From positions 1-49,396 of the forward strand of contig CAIPQU010000013.1 of assembly GCA_903867305.1 (NCBI GenBank): a DNA stretch of 49,396 nt, given 5' to 3'. The stretch is from an uncultured beta proteobacterium (GTDB taxonomy: Bacteria > Pseudomonadota > Gammaproteobacteria > Burkholderiales > Burkholderiaceae). Positions 41,502 to 49,396 of this stretch are shown here, in pieces. The notes beneath the pieces are model-generated. The model did no database searches and was not told the DNA's origin. It saw only the letters and a program-made list of their open reading frames with translations. The position numbers and the translations under genes are program-made. Positions within the stretch are counted from its first letter, which is position 1. Each line of letters starts with the position of its first letter.

Positions 41502-42914
41502 ATGTTGTATCAAATACAAGAGTTCAACCGCGCCATGCTAGAACCAATGAGTTCATGGGCACAAACAGTCGCCAAAGTTTTCACTGACCCGAATAATCCC
41601 ATGTCGTATTACCCAGCTTCCCAACGCTTTGCCGCTGGATATGAGCTCTTACACCGCCTTGGCAAGGGGTACGAAAAACCAGAGTTTGGTATCAAAAATG
41701 TTCAAGCCCATGGCAAACAAGTCGCCATTACCGAATTCACCTCCATCGAGAAATCATTTTGTCGTTTAGTACGTTTTAAGCGCTTTTCTGATGATATTTC
41801 CGTCATCAAAGCGATGAAAAATGATCCAATTGTTTTAGTTGTGGCACCTCTGTCAGGTCATCACTCTTCGCTTCTCAGAGATACGGTGAAAGTACTTTTA
41901 CAAAATCATAAAGTGTATTTGACAGACTGGACAGATGCTCGTTTAGTTCCGCTCTCAGAAGGTAAATTCCATTTAGATGATTATGTGGCTTACATCCAAG
42001 AATTTATCCGTTATATCGGCGCTGAACATCTCCACGTTATTTCAGTATGCCAACCTACAGTTCCAGTGCTTGGGGCAATTTCTATAATGGCCTCAAATGG
42101 TGAACAAACACCAGCAACGATGACCATGATGGGTGGCCCAATTGATGCCCGTAAATCACCAACTGCCGTCAATTCTCTAGCAATGACCAAGTCTTATCAA
42201 TGGTTTGAAAATAACGTTATTTGTACAGTACCGCCAAATCATCCTGGTGCTGGACGTAAAGTCTATCCAGGATTTTTACAACATGCGGGCTTCGTGGCGA
42301 TGAATTCTGATCGCCATGTGCGTTCACATTGGGATTATTTTCAAGACTTACTCAAAGGTGATACTCCAGATGCTGAAGCACACCGTAAGTTTTATGACGA
42401 ATATAACGCTGTCCTCGATATGGATTCGACGTATTACCTCGAAACGATTAAAACCGTTTTCCAAGACTTTGCCTTAGCAAAAGGTACTTGGGAAGTCGCA
42501 GGGCAGTTGGTGCGTCCTCAAGACATCAAAACAACCTCACTATTTGCCGTCGAAGGCGAACTCGATGATATCTCTGGAAGCGGTCAAACCCGCTCAGCGA
42601 TCGAACTATGTTCTGGTATTCCTAGCGCCAATAAAGAAGAATACGAGGTTAAGGGTGCAGGTCACTACGGTATTTTCTCTGGTCGCCGTTGGCGTGAAAT
42701 GGTGTATCCAAAGATTTGCGAATTTATTCGTAAACACCCTACTAATAGCAAAAGCTCAACGAAGGTAAAAGTATCTCCAACGGTTAAACCAGTTGCTACT
42801 TCAAAAAAAGCTGTTGCTAAAAAAGTAGCCCCTAGTAAAACTGTCACAAAGAAAACTTCAGCGAAAACGACTCGTGCAATAACCACGCGCGCATCAGCAC
42901 AACCCAAAACCTAA
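41502..42914 (+). CDS. phaZ: Intracellular poly(3-hydroxybutyrate) depolymerase with H1-like tail
   Basis: 470 residues. Degrades native PHB granules. The catalytic Cys is C183 in the lipase-like box SVCQPT, with D355 and H388 (GAGHYG); the positions match Cupriavidus necator PhaZ1 exactly, which makes the assignment firm. The first 412 or so residues correspond to PhaZ1 (419 residues). The last 58 are extra: a Lys/Ala/Thr/Ser-rich stretch of the kind found in histone-H1-like and PhaM-like proteins. No signal peptide. A leader ORF and a PhaR-like palindrome precede it. It is followed 15 bp later by an RnfB-like gene. Confidence 0.92.
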   Translation: MLYQIQEFNRAMLEPMSSWAQTVAKVFTDPNNPMSYYPASQRFAAGYELLHRLGKGYEKPEFGIKNVQAHGKQVAITEFTSIEKSFCRLVRFKRFSDDISVIKAMKNDPIVLVVAPLSGHHSSLLRDTVKVLLQNHKVYLTDWTDARLVPLSEGKFHLDDYVAYIQEFIRYIGAEHLHVISVCQPTVPVLGAISIMASNGEQTPATMTMMGGPIDARKSPTAVNSLAMTKSYQWFENNVICTVPPNHPGAGRKVYPGFLQHAGFVAMNSDRHVRSHWDYFQDLLKGDTPDAEAHRKFYDEYNAVLDMDSTYYLETIKTVFQDFALAKGTWEVAGQLVRPQDIKTTSLFAVEGELDDISGSGQTRSAIELCSGIPSANKEEYEVKGAGHYGIFSGRRWREMVYPKICEFIRKHPTNSKSSTKVKVSPTVKPVATSKKAVAKKVAPSKTVTKKTSAKTTRAITTRASAQPKT

Positions 42915-42929
42915 CTCGTTTTCAATAGA

Positions 42930-43610
42930 GTGTCTCAAACGATTCATTTCATTTCCTCATCAAGCTTGTTAAAGCAACTTGATGAGGCATTACCTCAGAC
43001 TCAATGTACGAAATGTGGCTATCCAGATTGCCACGCGTATGCAGCGGCCATGTCTTTAGAAGAGGCTCTCCACAATCGCTGTCCTCCAGGTGGTGAAGAA
43101 GGAGTCGCGCGTCTTTCTAAAATTTTGAATAAGCCCAGCCTACCCTTGGATACTGAGCGAGGCCTGGAAAGACCAAGACCTCTTGCAGTCATTAATGAGA
43201 TGGAATGTATCGGGTGCACACTGTGTATTAAGGCTTGCCCCGTAGATGCTATTGTCGGAGCTGCCAAGCAACTCCACATGGTGATCAATGAGCGCTGCAC
43301 GGGTTGTGATCTTTGTGTTCCACCCTGCCCCGTCGATTGTATTACGATGATTCCAGTGACAGAGCAAAAAACCGGTTGGAAAGCTTGGTCTAGTGAACTA
43401 GCTGACCAAGCCAAGAAAAATTATGACGCCAGAAAACTGCGTCTCGAGCGTGAAAAACAAGATTTAGTCAAAAGACAACATGCCAAAGCAGCATCTAAAT
43501 TAAAAGCAATTAGCAATCCCAATGTCGATGATCAGGCTCGTAAAAAAGCAATTATCGAAGCCGCGATGGCGCGCGCGAAAGAAAAATTAGATCAGTGGAA
43601 TACTAAATAA
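42930..43610 (+). CDS. RnfB-like ferredoxin protein without membrane anchor
   Basis: 226 residues. An N-terminal Rnf/CODH-type 4Fe-4S domain (C26, C29, C34, C51 in CTKCGYPDC...RCPPGG) is followed by two 4Fe-4S ferredoxin motifs (C93, C96, C99, C103 and C123, C126, C129, C133), then a long basic helix. True RnfB starts with a membrane helix, which is missing. No other rnf genes are in the window. It starts with GTG at 42930 and is the plus-strand neighbour of the convergent nth cluster, recalling the rnf-nth linkage of Escherichia coli. Betaproteobacteria commonly carry such a soluble RnfB-like protein; its partner is unknown. Confidence 0.85.
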   Translation: MSQTIHFISSSSLLKQLDEALPQTQCTKCGYPDCHAYAAAMSLEEALHNRCPPGGEEGVARLSKILNKPSLPLDTERGLERPRPLAVINEMECIGCTLCIKACPVDAIVGAAKQLHMVINERCTGCDLCVPPCPVDCITMIPVTEQKTGWKAWSSELADQAKKNYDARKLRLEREKQDLVKRQHAKAASKLKAISNPNVDDQARKKAIIEAAMARAKEKLDQWNTK

Positions 43611-44028
43611 GCTGTTGCAGCTCTTCGAGATAGTTCTGCATATTCGGTTCAGTCCCGGTCTGAGAAGACTCCCAAAGAATCCGTCCCAAACACTCCATCA
43701 TTTGATGATGAGCACTATGTTCTGAATCTAACCGCATCATCAGCTGTCGACTAATCTGCCTAATTCCTGCGGGCTGGTCAATCTGTATTTGTTCCGACAG
43801 ACTCATATGCATCGATAAATGTAAAAAGGGATTGGTCTGACCATTCTCTACCGTGAAGTCCTGCGCCTTCGCTACTTCAGGTTGATTCAGCAGACTGTGA
43901 TACTCAGGGTGTTCGACCATCCAACGCGCTGCAATCGATTCGAGGGGTGTGAGTACACCTGATTCTTGCTGCTTTTTCCAAGCTAAACAAAAAAACTCAC
44001 GGACTTGATCTTTGGTCGGATTAAACAT
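43603..44028 (-). CDS. DUF1841 family protein
   Basis: About 141 residues, all-helical in appearance, soluble. The MFNPTKDQVREFFCLAWKK opening, HPEYH and the NPFLHLSMHMSLSEQI..D.P.GI motif are hallmarks of DUF1841, a proteobacterial family of unknown function. The frame extends to 44109, but the ATG at 44028 gives the family N-terminus and overlaps the nth stop by 8 bp, so it is translated from the nth message. The stop overlaps the 3' end of the RnfB-like gene on the other strand by 8 bp. Confidence 0.85.
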   Translation of the reverse strand: MFNPTKDQVREFFCLAWKKQQESGVLTPLESIAARWMVEHPEYHSLLNQPEVAKAQDFTVENGQTNPFLHLSMHMSLSEQIQIDQPAGIRQISRQLMMRLDSEHSAHHQMMECLGRILWESSQTGTEPNMQNYLEELQQLI

Positions 44029-44674
44029 GATCCAATTGTTTTTCTTTAAATTGGCAAACAGGCTCGACGGGGCATTTGCTACAGGTCGGACTTCTCGCTT
44101 TACATACATAGCGCCCTAACAAAATTAACCAATGATGCGCATGTAATAAATATTCTTGTGGGACACGTTTTAATAATTTTTGTTCCACGATCAAGACATT
44201 CTTACCCGGAGCTAGTCCGGTTCGATTAGAAACCCGAAATATATGTGTATCAACAGCCATCGTTAATTCACCAAAAGCCGTATTTAAAATCACATTCGCG
44301 GTTTTACGACCGACTCCAGGTAAGGACTCTAGGGCCTCTCGATCCCTTGGTACTTCGCCACCATACTCTTCAATCAAGATCTGACAGGTTTGTAATAAAT
44401 GCTTTGCCTTGGATCGATAAAGTCCAATCGTTTGAATATAGGACATCAGTTTTTTTTCGCCAAGAGCCAATATTTTGTCGGGCGTATTTGCCACAGGAAA
44501 TAAACGTTGAGTGGCTTTATTGACGGACACATCCGTCGCTTGTGCGGATAGAAGAACCGCCGTAAGTAACTCAAAGACAGAAGCATATTCGAGCTCTGTT
44601 TTTGGATGCGGGTTAATTTTTTTGAGCGCTTCAAAAAATGCCACTCGTTGCGCTGGATTCATTAACTTACTCAT
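44021..44674 (-). CDS. nth: Endonuclease III (Nth) DNA glycosylase/AP lyase
   Basis: 217 residues. Base-excision repair enzyme that removes oxidised pyrimidines. The helix-hairpin-helix has ESLPGVGRKTANVIL with catalytic K124, the catalytic aspartate is D142 (AVDTHIFR), and the structural 4Fe-4S cluster is held by C191, C198, C201 and C207 (C-x6-C-x2-C-x5-C). The gene lies 30 bp after the HIT gene and overlaps DUF1841. It is a likely customer of the ISC system encoded upstream in this window. Confidence 0.97.
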   Translation of the reverse strand: MSKLMNPAQRVAFFEALKKINPHPKTELEYASVFELLTAVLLSAQATDVSVNKATQRLFPVANTPDKILALGEKKLMSYIQTIGLYRSKAKHLLQTCQILIEEYGGEVPRDREALESLPGVGRKTANVILNTAFGELTMAVDTHIFRVSNRTGLAPGKNVLIVEQKLLKRVPQEYLLHAHHWLILLGRYVCKARSPTCSKCPVEPVCQFKEKQLDHV

Positions 44675-44704
44675 TTTGACTCACGGATATTTACTCACTG
44701 ATAG

Positions 44705-45136
44705 TTATTCACTAATGAAACACTCTTTGAGCGCAGCATGAAGTAACTCAGCTTGTTGATGACGCCCATTCAGGAGATCCTCAGAATTATCGCGTAACTT
44801 CTTCCCCCAAATCGATTCAGGAAAAAAAGCATCATCTTGCCAGCGAGGAATAATATGCCAATGTAAGTGGGGTACAAAGTTACCAAAACTCGCTAAATTG
44901 ATCTTATGAGGATTCATGATTTTTCGAACCAAATCCTCCACTTGGCAAACCACCTGCATCAAAGCACTTCTTTGCGAAGGCTCAAGATCCGTCATCTCCA
45001 CCACATGCTCATGCCAGACAACGCGGATCAAACCCGGAAATTCTGGCTCCTCTGGAGCAATCACCCGTAATACAGAATTGGCGACTAAGATTTCGCCCCC
45101 ATCATGCGTACAAAAATGACAATCAATTTTTTCCAT
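44705..45136 (-). CDS. HIT-family nucleotide-binding protein
   Basis: 143 residues. The histidine triad is H90-x-H92-x-H94 (PHLHWHIIPRW), which hydrolyses or transfers nucleotide phosphoramidates and similar compounds. N-terminal C6-x-x-C9 with a later histidine might hold zinc, as in some HIT proteins. The short length places it with the small hydrolase branch rather than with GalT. It is first of a likely unit HIT-nth-DUF1841. Confidence 0.88.
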   Translation of the reverse strand: MEKIDCHFCTHDGGEILVANSVLRVIAPEEPEFPGLIRVVWHEHVVEMTDLEPSQRSALMQVVCQVEDLVRKIMNPHKINLASFGNFVPHLHWHIIPRWQDDAFFPESIWGKKLRDNSEDLLNGRHQQAELLHAALKECFISE

Positions 45137-45164
45137 GATGATAGTTTAACAAAAGCCCGAAAGA

Positions 45165-45197
45165 AATCCCCTTCCTTTAGGGCGGGGAGGATGTCAA
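45165..45197 (+). repeat. IS200/IS605-type right-end hairpin, copy 2 (imperfect)
   Basis: CCCCTTCC (45168-45175), loop TTTA, GGGCGGGG (45180-45187), then AGGATGTCAA, in the same orientation as the copy at 29108. The stem has one mismatch and one wobble. The loop and the 3' part CGGGGAGGATGTCAAC are identical in both. No tnpA or tnpB fragment is visible next to it. It lies between the HIT gene start and the DUF1501 stop and may work as a transcript end. Confidence 0.6.
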
Positions 45198-45217
45198 CAA
45201 TCCTTAAGAAGAATGAC

Positions 45218-46399
45218 TTAAATCATTCGTCCCCACTGTAAGGCTTGATTAATGACATCTTGATAAGGCGTTGTCACAGCTAAATCAACACTTCTGTCTA
45301 AATCTGCTTCATTCAGCCCAGGCCATGAACCCATCATTTGTGCTTTAGGGATTTGACTGCCTAAAATCATCGCAAGTCCTCCATGTCCATGATCGGTTCC
45401 ATTGCTTTGGTTACTTCTAAAACGTCTACCAAATTCCGTCATCACCACCATGGTGTATTTTTTATTTTGTGCCTGCATATCTTGATCAAAAGCGAATAAG
45501 CCTTGGCTCAATTGCCCGAGAACATTATTTAAGCGTTGTGGTTCACCTTCATGCATATCCCAACCGCCATGATCTACCCAAGCATATTGCAAACCGATAT
45601 TCGCTTGAATTAATCGCGCCACTGAACGCAAGCCAACGCCTGGATCGTTATTCGGATAAGGGCTTGAGCCCGCAGACTCATAAGGCTTTACTTTTTTCTC
45701 ACCTTGCAACAAGATTTCTTGAATTTTATTGAGATTCTCGAGCGTCGTTTGAATACTACTAGCTGCAGGATGATTTTTATCTCTTAAGACTAATTCTTCA
45801 AGAATTTTGAGATTATCAACTCCACCTGGAAATGGCACCCCATTTTGTAAATCACGAACGGCTAGCGCTGAAAAATTCCCTTGCATAGCTCTTGGTAAGT
45901 TATTACTACCAGCATATAAGAAGGTATTATTTTTCATACCATTTTGCGCAGCAACTCTCGAAATCATTCCATAGGCATCTGGAATCATTTGCAGACTATC
46001 AACACCTCGCTCCATGATCTCTTGAGCTTCAAAATGTGAACGTGTTTCATTGGTCAGTCCAACTGCATGCCATGGTACAAGTCGTTTGGCATCCATCAAT
46101 TGTGATAAGGGCGCAGCAGATGGATGCCAATACCAATTCATTTTCCCTTTGAATACCGGGGAAATTGTCGGATCAAAGCGCATTTGCGGACTTCTCGCCG
46201 CCTGAAAATTGACATCATCTAATGGCGATAAAATCCCCAAACCATCAGCACCACCACGTAAAAATAAAATAATCAAAGGTCCATTTTGAGTTGCTGCTTT
46301 TATTTTTAAAGGTGTTTGCGCTAGTGCAAAATCACTAACTCCACTGAGAGCTCCTAAAAAGGACATGCTCGTTGATGTTATAAAGGTGCGGCGATCCAT
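45218..46399 (-). CDS. DUF1501 family protein with Tat-like signal
   Basis: 393 residues. The N-terminus (MDRRTFITSTSMSFLGALSG, then LAQTP) is a twin-arginine-type signal, so it is probably exported folded. DUF1501 features are LIILFLRGGADGLGI, the ETRSHFEAQEIMERG segment, WDMHEG, the VVMTEFGRRFRSN motif, and NGTDHGHGGLAMILG. DUF1501 is a sulfatase-fold family of unknown role whose genes regularly pair with DUF1800, as here. It follows the DUF1800 gene by 10 bp. Confidence 0.88.
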   Translation of the reverse strand: MDRRTFITSTSMSFLGALSGVSDFALAQTPLKIKAATQNGPLIILFLRGGADGLGILSPLDDVNFQAARSPQMRFDPTISPVFKGKMNWYWHPSAAPLSQLMDAKRLVPWHAVGLTNETRSHFEAQEIMERGVDSLQMIPDAYGMISRVAAQNGMKNNTFLYAGSNNLPRAMQGNFSALAVRDLQNGVPFPGGVDNLKILEELVLRDKNHPAASSIQTTLENLNKIQEILLQGEKKVKPYESAGSSPYPNNDPGVGLRSVARLIQANIGLQYAWVDHGGWDMHEGEPQRLNNVLGQLSQGLFAFDQDMQAQNKKYTMVVMTEFGRRFRSNQSNGTDHGHGGLAMILGSQIPKAQMMGSWPGLNEADLDRSVDLAVTTPYQDVINQALQWGRMI

Positions 46400-46409
46400 G
46401 TTGCTTCCT

Positions 46410-47873
46410 TTATATTAAATTAGGTGGTGGTAAAACAACTTCCGTCTGAAAACTTGGTGCGCAGGCTAACATACCGACGAGCTTACAGGCCCTTTTGATA
46501 TCTGTTGCGGAGTCACTCGGATTTATTTTTAATCCACTCAGTATGACTTGACTCAATTCCGGTCGCGCATTACCAAACAGAGCATTTTCCCAACGCGTCA
46601 TCAACTCTTGGTACGTTCGGTTATTACTTGTTCCAGCAAAGGGATCCCACTCCCCAGTCCCCCACCAGTTCTCAGCTAAGCCTTGTAAGAGAGTCATTCG
46701 TTGACGAATATACGTTGAAGATAAAACCCAAGACATACCGTCGGGAGCACCATCTGGACTAGGCCACCCATAGGAAGGAACTCCAGCACCCTCAATCACT
46801 CCCATGATTTGACCTTCGCTAATCGTAAAAGGAATATTCGTTGCACGAATAAATTTCGCAGCAAGTCGAGGTGCTCGCAGAGCTTTTTGTTTTTGCTGGG
46901 GAGCTAACTTGCTAGCCTGCGCAGCTAAGTGTTGAAACACAAGCTTTAATTGTGCTGGACTCTTACGTTGATCGATCCATACCTTCGCTGTACTTTGAAT
47001 CATTTCTGGAGGAGGATCATCAGAAATAAAACGCTTTACTAATTTCTCGGCGAGGTGTTGAGCCGTTGCTGGATGATCAGCGCAAAGATCAAGTACTTTA
47101 CGACCATCACTCAGGGCACCAGCATAAGGAGAAAACTCAGTCGCTAATACACGTTTTTGATAATTATCATGACGTGATTCGATATAAATAAATTTTCCTG
47201 TGCCGGGTAAGTTTTGCTTCCCTCCCATATTCGATCCATCTTCTACTGTCCAACCAGTAAAAGCGCGTGCCGCTTCATAGACATCCTGATCGATATAGCC
47301 ATCGGGTGCTCCATTAAAAGCCCCTGGAACACTTTTCCAATCGGCATACAAAGCATTTAAATATGCCCCTTTACCAAGCGTATGTAATTCAAATAACTCA
47401 CGGGCAAAATTTTCATTTGCACTACCTGCACGTGAAGTGCGATTGTTCAAGTAATACAACATGGCTGGATGACTTGTCTGCGCTTCTAACATTTCTCGAA
47501 AATTCGTCCAGCAATATTGACGGATAACATTCAACTCCCAATGTGGAGTGAATGCCCCGACGTTTTGTTCATAGCCATTGACCGAAAAATGATCTCGCCA
47601 AAAACTTACCCATTCCTCTTCCCATGGTTTTTTAGTTTTAATAGCTTCTAACAATATCGCTACCTGAACTTCTTGTCGAGGACGTTGTCTTTCAGGATTA
47701 GGAATCGAATCTTCAAAACCTGTATAAGGAAATAAAGTAGGCAGTTCTGCTAATAATAAGGATAGGGGTCTTTTTTCATCAATCTCTGGATATTCACCCT
47801 GACCTTTACGAAATTTGCCACCCTTATATTTGATTTTCAATAAGGTATTATTCGGATCGAATGAATATGGCAT
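46410..47873 (-). CDS. DUF1800 family protein
   Basis: 487 residues from the ATG at 47873, which has AGAGGA five bases upstream; a TTG one codon earlier is also in frame. DUF1800 motifs seen are WVSFWRDHFSVN, HPAMLYYLNNRTSRAGSANENFARELFELHTLG, ARAFTGWTV, HDNYQKRVL and WPSPDGAPDG. I see no signal peptide, though the partner DUF1501 protein has one. The family has no established function. An aceA terminator lies between it and aceA, so the DUF1800-DUF1501 pair has its own promoter in the 108-bp gap. Confidence 0.88.
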   Translation of the reverse strand: MPYSFDPNNTLLKIKYKGGKFRKGQGEYPEIDEKRPLSLLLAELPTLFPYTGFEDSIPNPERQRPRQEVQVAILLEAIKTKKPWEEEWVSFWRDHFSVNGYEQNVGAFTPHWELNVIRQYCWTNFREMLEAQTSHPAMLYYLNNRTSRAGSANENFARELFELHTLGKGAYLNALYADWKSVPGAFNGAPDGYIDQDVYEAARAFTGWTVEDGSNMGGKQNLPGTGKFIYIESRHDNYQKRVLATEFSPYAGALSDGRKVLDLCADHPATAQHLAEKLVKRFISDDPPPEMIQSTAKVWIDQRKSPAQLKLVFQHLAAQASKLAPQQKQKALRAPRLAAKFIRATNIPFTISEGQIMGVIEGAGVPSYGWPSPDGAPDGMSWVLSSTYIRQRMTLLQGLAENWWGTGEWDPFAGTSNNRTYQELMTRWENALFGNARPELSQVILSGLKINPSDSATDIKRACKLVGMLACAPSFQTEVVLPPPNLI

Positions 47874-47913
47874 CAATGTCCTCTGTACTTTTTTTATACA
47901 ACGTATCTTTAAT

Positions 47914-47946
47914 AAAAAACCCGAGGATTTTGTCCTCGGGTTTTTT
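47914..47946. terminator. Terminator downstream of aceA
   Basis: CCCGAGGA (47920-47927) and TCCTCGGG (47933-47940) form an 8-bp stem with a TTTTG loop. It is flanked by A- and T-runs, so it can work in both directions, and it lies 35 bp beyond the aceA stop. Confidence 0.85.
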
Positions 47947-47980
47947 ATTGTGTTCGCGGATAAGCAAACGTTTTAAAGGA

Positions 47981-49279
47981 TTAATGGAACTGCTCTTCTT
48001 CTGTCGAACCAGTCAATGCGGTTACGGAAGACTTACCACCTTGAATTACGGTAGTTACATCATCAAAGTAACCAGTGCCAACTTCTTGCTGATGGGATAC
48101 GAAGCTATAACCACGATCTCTGGCCGCAAATTCTGGCTCTTGAACTTTTTCAACATAGGCTGACATGCCACGTTTTGCATAGTCTTGCGCTAAATCGTAC
48201 ATGTTGTACCACATCGAATGAATACCAGCCAAGGTAATAAACTGATACTTATAACCCATCGCACCTAATTCACGTTGGAACTTCGCAATCGTTGCGTCAT
48301 CCAAATTCTTTTTCCAGTTAAAAGATGGTGAGCAGTTATACGCAAGTAACTTACCTGGATATTTTGAACGAATCGCTTCTGCAAATTTCTTCGCAAATGC
48401 AAGATCAGGTGTTCCAGTCTCACACCAAACCATATCAGCGTAGGCAGCGTAAGCAACACCACGTGAAATCGCTTGATCAAGACCTTTACGCGTCTTATAA
48501 AAACCCTCGGCAGTTCTCTCACCAGTAACGAACGGCTGATCATTTGCATCATAGTCAGAAGTCAGTAAGTCAGCAGCTTCAGCATCTGTTCTTGCCAAGA
48601 TTAACGTTGGTACACCCATGACATCAGCAGCCAAACGTGCAGAATTCAATTTTTGAACAGCCTCTTGAGTGGGTACTAATACTTTTCCACCCATGTGACC
48701 ACATTTCTTCACCGAAGCTAATTGATCTTCAAAATGCACCCCAGCAGCTCCAGACTGAATCATCGCCTTCATTAGTTCAAAGCCATTTAAAACGCCACCA
48801 AATCCAGCTTCAGCATCAGCAACGATCGGCGCAAAGTAATCGATATATCCAGCATCGCCAGGATTTACACCTTTTGACCACTGAATCTCATCAGCACGCT
48901 TAAAGGTGTTGTTGATTCTTTCAACAACCTTAGGAACGGAATCAACCGGATAGAGGGATTGATCAGGATACATTTCTGCACCACTATTGGCATCAGCAGC
49001 AACTTGCCAGCCTGATAAATAAATTGCTTTAATACCAGCCTTAACTTGTTGCATCGCTTGCCCCCCCGTCAAAGCGCCTAAACAATTAATGTAGGCTTCG
49101 TTATTGACCATATTCCATAACTTGTCTGCGCCATGATGGGCCAGCGTATGCTCAATCTGCAAAGAGCCTCTTAAACGAATAACATCATCCGCTGTGTAAT
49201 TGCGTGTAATACCTTTCCAACGAGGGTTTGTATCCCAATCTTTTTGAATTTCTGCTGCTGCTTGCTGACGCGTTTTCAT
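47981..49279 (-). CDS. aceA: Isocitrate lyase
   Basis: 432 residues, the length of the Escherichia coli-type enzyme. Splits isocitrate to glyoxylate and succinate, the entry to the glyoxylate shunt. The signature [15 protein letters not shown] contains the catalytic Cys. Further metal- and substrate-binding parts are [37 protein letters not shown] and [27 protein letters not shown] lies seven bases before the ATG. With phaZ in the same window it fits growth on acetyl-CoA from PHB, fatty acids or acetate. Malate synthase is not in the window. Confidence 0.97.
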   Translation of the reverse strand: MKTRQQAAAEIQKDWDTNPRWKGITRNYTADDVIRLRGSLQIEHTLAHHGADKLWNMVNNEAYINCLGALTGGQAMQQVKAGIKAIYLSGWQVAADANSGAEMYPDQSLYPVDSVPKVVERINNTFKRADEIQWSKGVNPGDAGYIDYFAPIVADAEAGFGGVLNGFELMKAMIQSGAAGVHFEDQLASVKKCGHMGGKVLVPTQEAVQKLNSARLAADVMGVPTLILARTDAEAADLLTSDYDANDQPFVTGERTAEGFYKTRKGLDQAISRGVAYAAYADMVWCETGTPDLAFAKKFAEAIRSKYPGKLLAYNCSPSFNWKKNLDDATIAKFQRELGAMGYKYQFITLAGIHSMWYNMYDLAQDYAKRGMSAYVEKVQEPEFAARDRGYSFVSHQQEVGTGYFDDVTTVIQGGKSSVTALTGSTEEEQFH

Positions 49280-49312
49280 GTATTTCTCCTATCAAGTGTT
49301 TTAAAAGATTCC

Positions 49313-49332
49313 AAAGTCTTATATAAGACTTT
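49313..49332. promoter_or_regulatory. Perfect 20-bp palindrome upstream of aceA
   Basis: AAAGTCTTAT followed by its exact complement, starting 34 bp before the aceA ATG. An imperfect direct copy (AAAGTTCTTA on the minus strand) adjoins it. This is a likely operator for an aceA regulator or includes the -10 region. No regulator can be named. Confidence 0.5.
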
Positions 49333-49396
49333 AAGAACTTTAACGATTGGAGACAATATGCATATGACTAAATTTTTAATATATTTAATATATTAA

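Noticed and set aside
43019..43414. 131-codon minus-strand frame opposite the RnfB-like gene
   Set aside because: It is a shadow of a cysteine-rich coding frame with clear domain motifs on the plus strand.
49358..49396. 12-codon plus-strand ORF with GGAG upstream, at the window end
   Set aside because: It has a decent ribosome-binding site, but the AT-rich content and closing TAA at the edge give no support for a real gene.

Overview
The window looks like chromosome from a low-to-moderate-GC betaproteobacterium of the Burkholderiales, most like Polynucleobacter or a close relative. This is inferred from gene content and order, not from a database search. The supporting points are the pyrG-kdsA-eno-ftsB block, the recJ-prfB-lysS block, a full iscRSUA-hscBA-fdx operon, an intracellular PHB depolymerase of the Ralstonia/Cupriavidus PhaZ1 type, isocitrate lyase, and four stand-alone Bug/TctC periplasmic binding proteins.

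Layout. Positions 1-2000 are accessory DNA: the tail of an IS3-family transposase with its right end, a palindrome-rich AT-rich stretch, a perfect-consensus sigma70 promoter, an AlpA-like regulator and a P4-type tyrosine integrase. The integrase is followed by a tRNA cluster (Asp, Glu, Ala; 2118-2433). This is the usual picture of one end of an integrated element beside a tRNA gene. The rest of the island lies off the left edge. From 2.6 to 13 kb come gltX, an MFS transporter, hslO, and a minus-strand block of ftsB, eno, kdsA, pyrG, an amidase and a PuuE-like deacetylase. From 13.1 to 15.3 kb a Bug receptor and a luciferase-like flavin oxidoreductase run divergently from that block. From 15.3 to 26.1 kb there are two divergent housekeeping blocks: comEC, tatD, lolD and lolC on the minus strand, and a conserved unknown gene, recJ, prfB (with its programmed +1 frameshift) and lysS on the plus strand. 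From 26.1 to 32.3 kb lies a catabolic, more variable stretch: an esterase-like hydrolase, three Bug receptors, a PcaD-like lactonase, a tartrate/D-malate-type dehydrogenase, and a relic of an IS200/IS605-type element. From 32.3 to 37.9 kb is the ISC operon under a recognisable IscR site. From 37.9 to 45.1 kb are uvrB, an aromatic aminotransferase, phaZ, an RnfB-like ferredoxin, DUF1841, nth and a HIT protein. From 45.2 to 49.3 kb are a DUF1501/DUF1800 pair and aceA.

How the genes work together. Most of the window is housekeeping: translation (gltX, lysS, prfB, tRNAs), Fe-S assembly and its clients (isc operon, nth, RnfB-like protein), DNA repair and uptake (uvrB, nth, recJ, comEC), envelope biogenesis (kdsA, lolCD, ftsB), and carbon storage and reuse (phaZ, aceA). 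The Bug receptors next to small catabolic enzymes point to scavenging of organic acids or amides.

No undescribed defence or mobile system is clearly present. The most unusual observations are: the promoter, palindromes and near-leaderless coupled leader ORF in front of alpA; a PhaZ with a histone-H1-like Lys/Ala/Thr tail, behind a leader peptide and a PhaR-like palindrome; two same-orientation IS200/IS605 right-end hairpins, one fused to a probable TnpB fragment; an IscR with widened cysteine spacing; and a 20-bp perfect palindrome in front of aceA.
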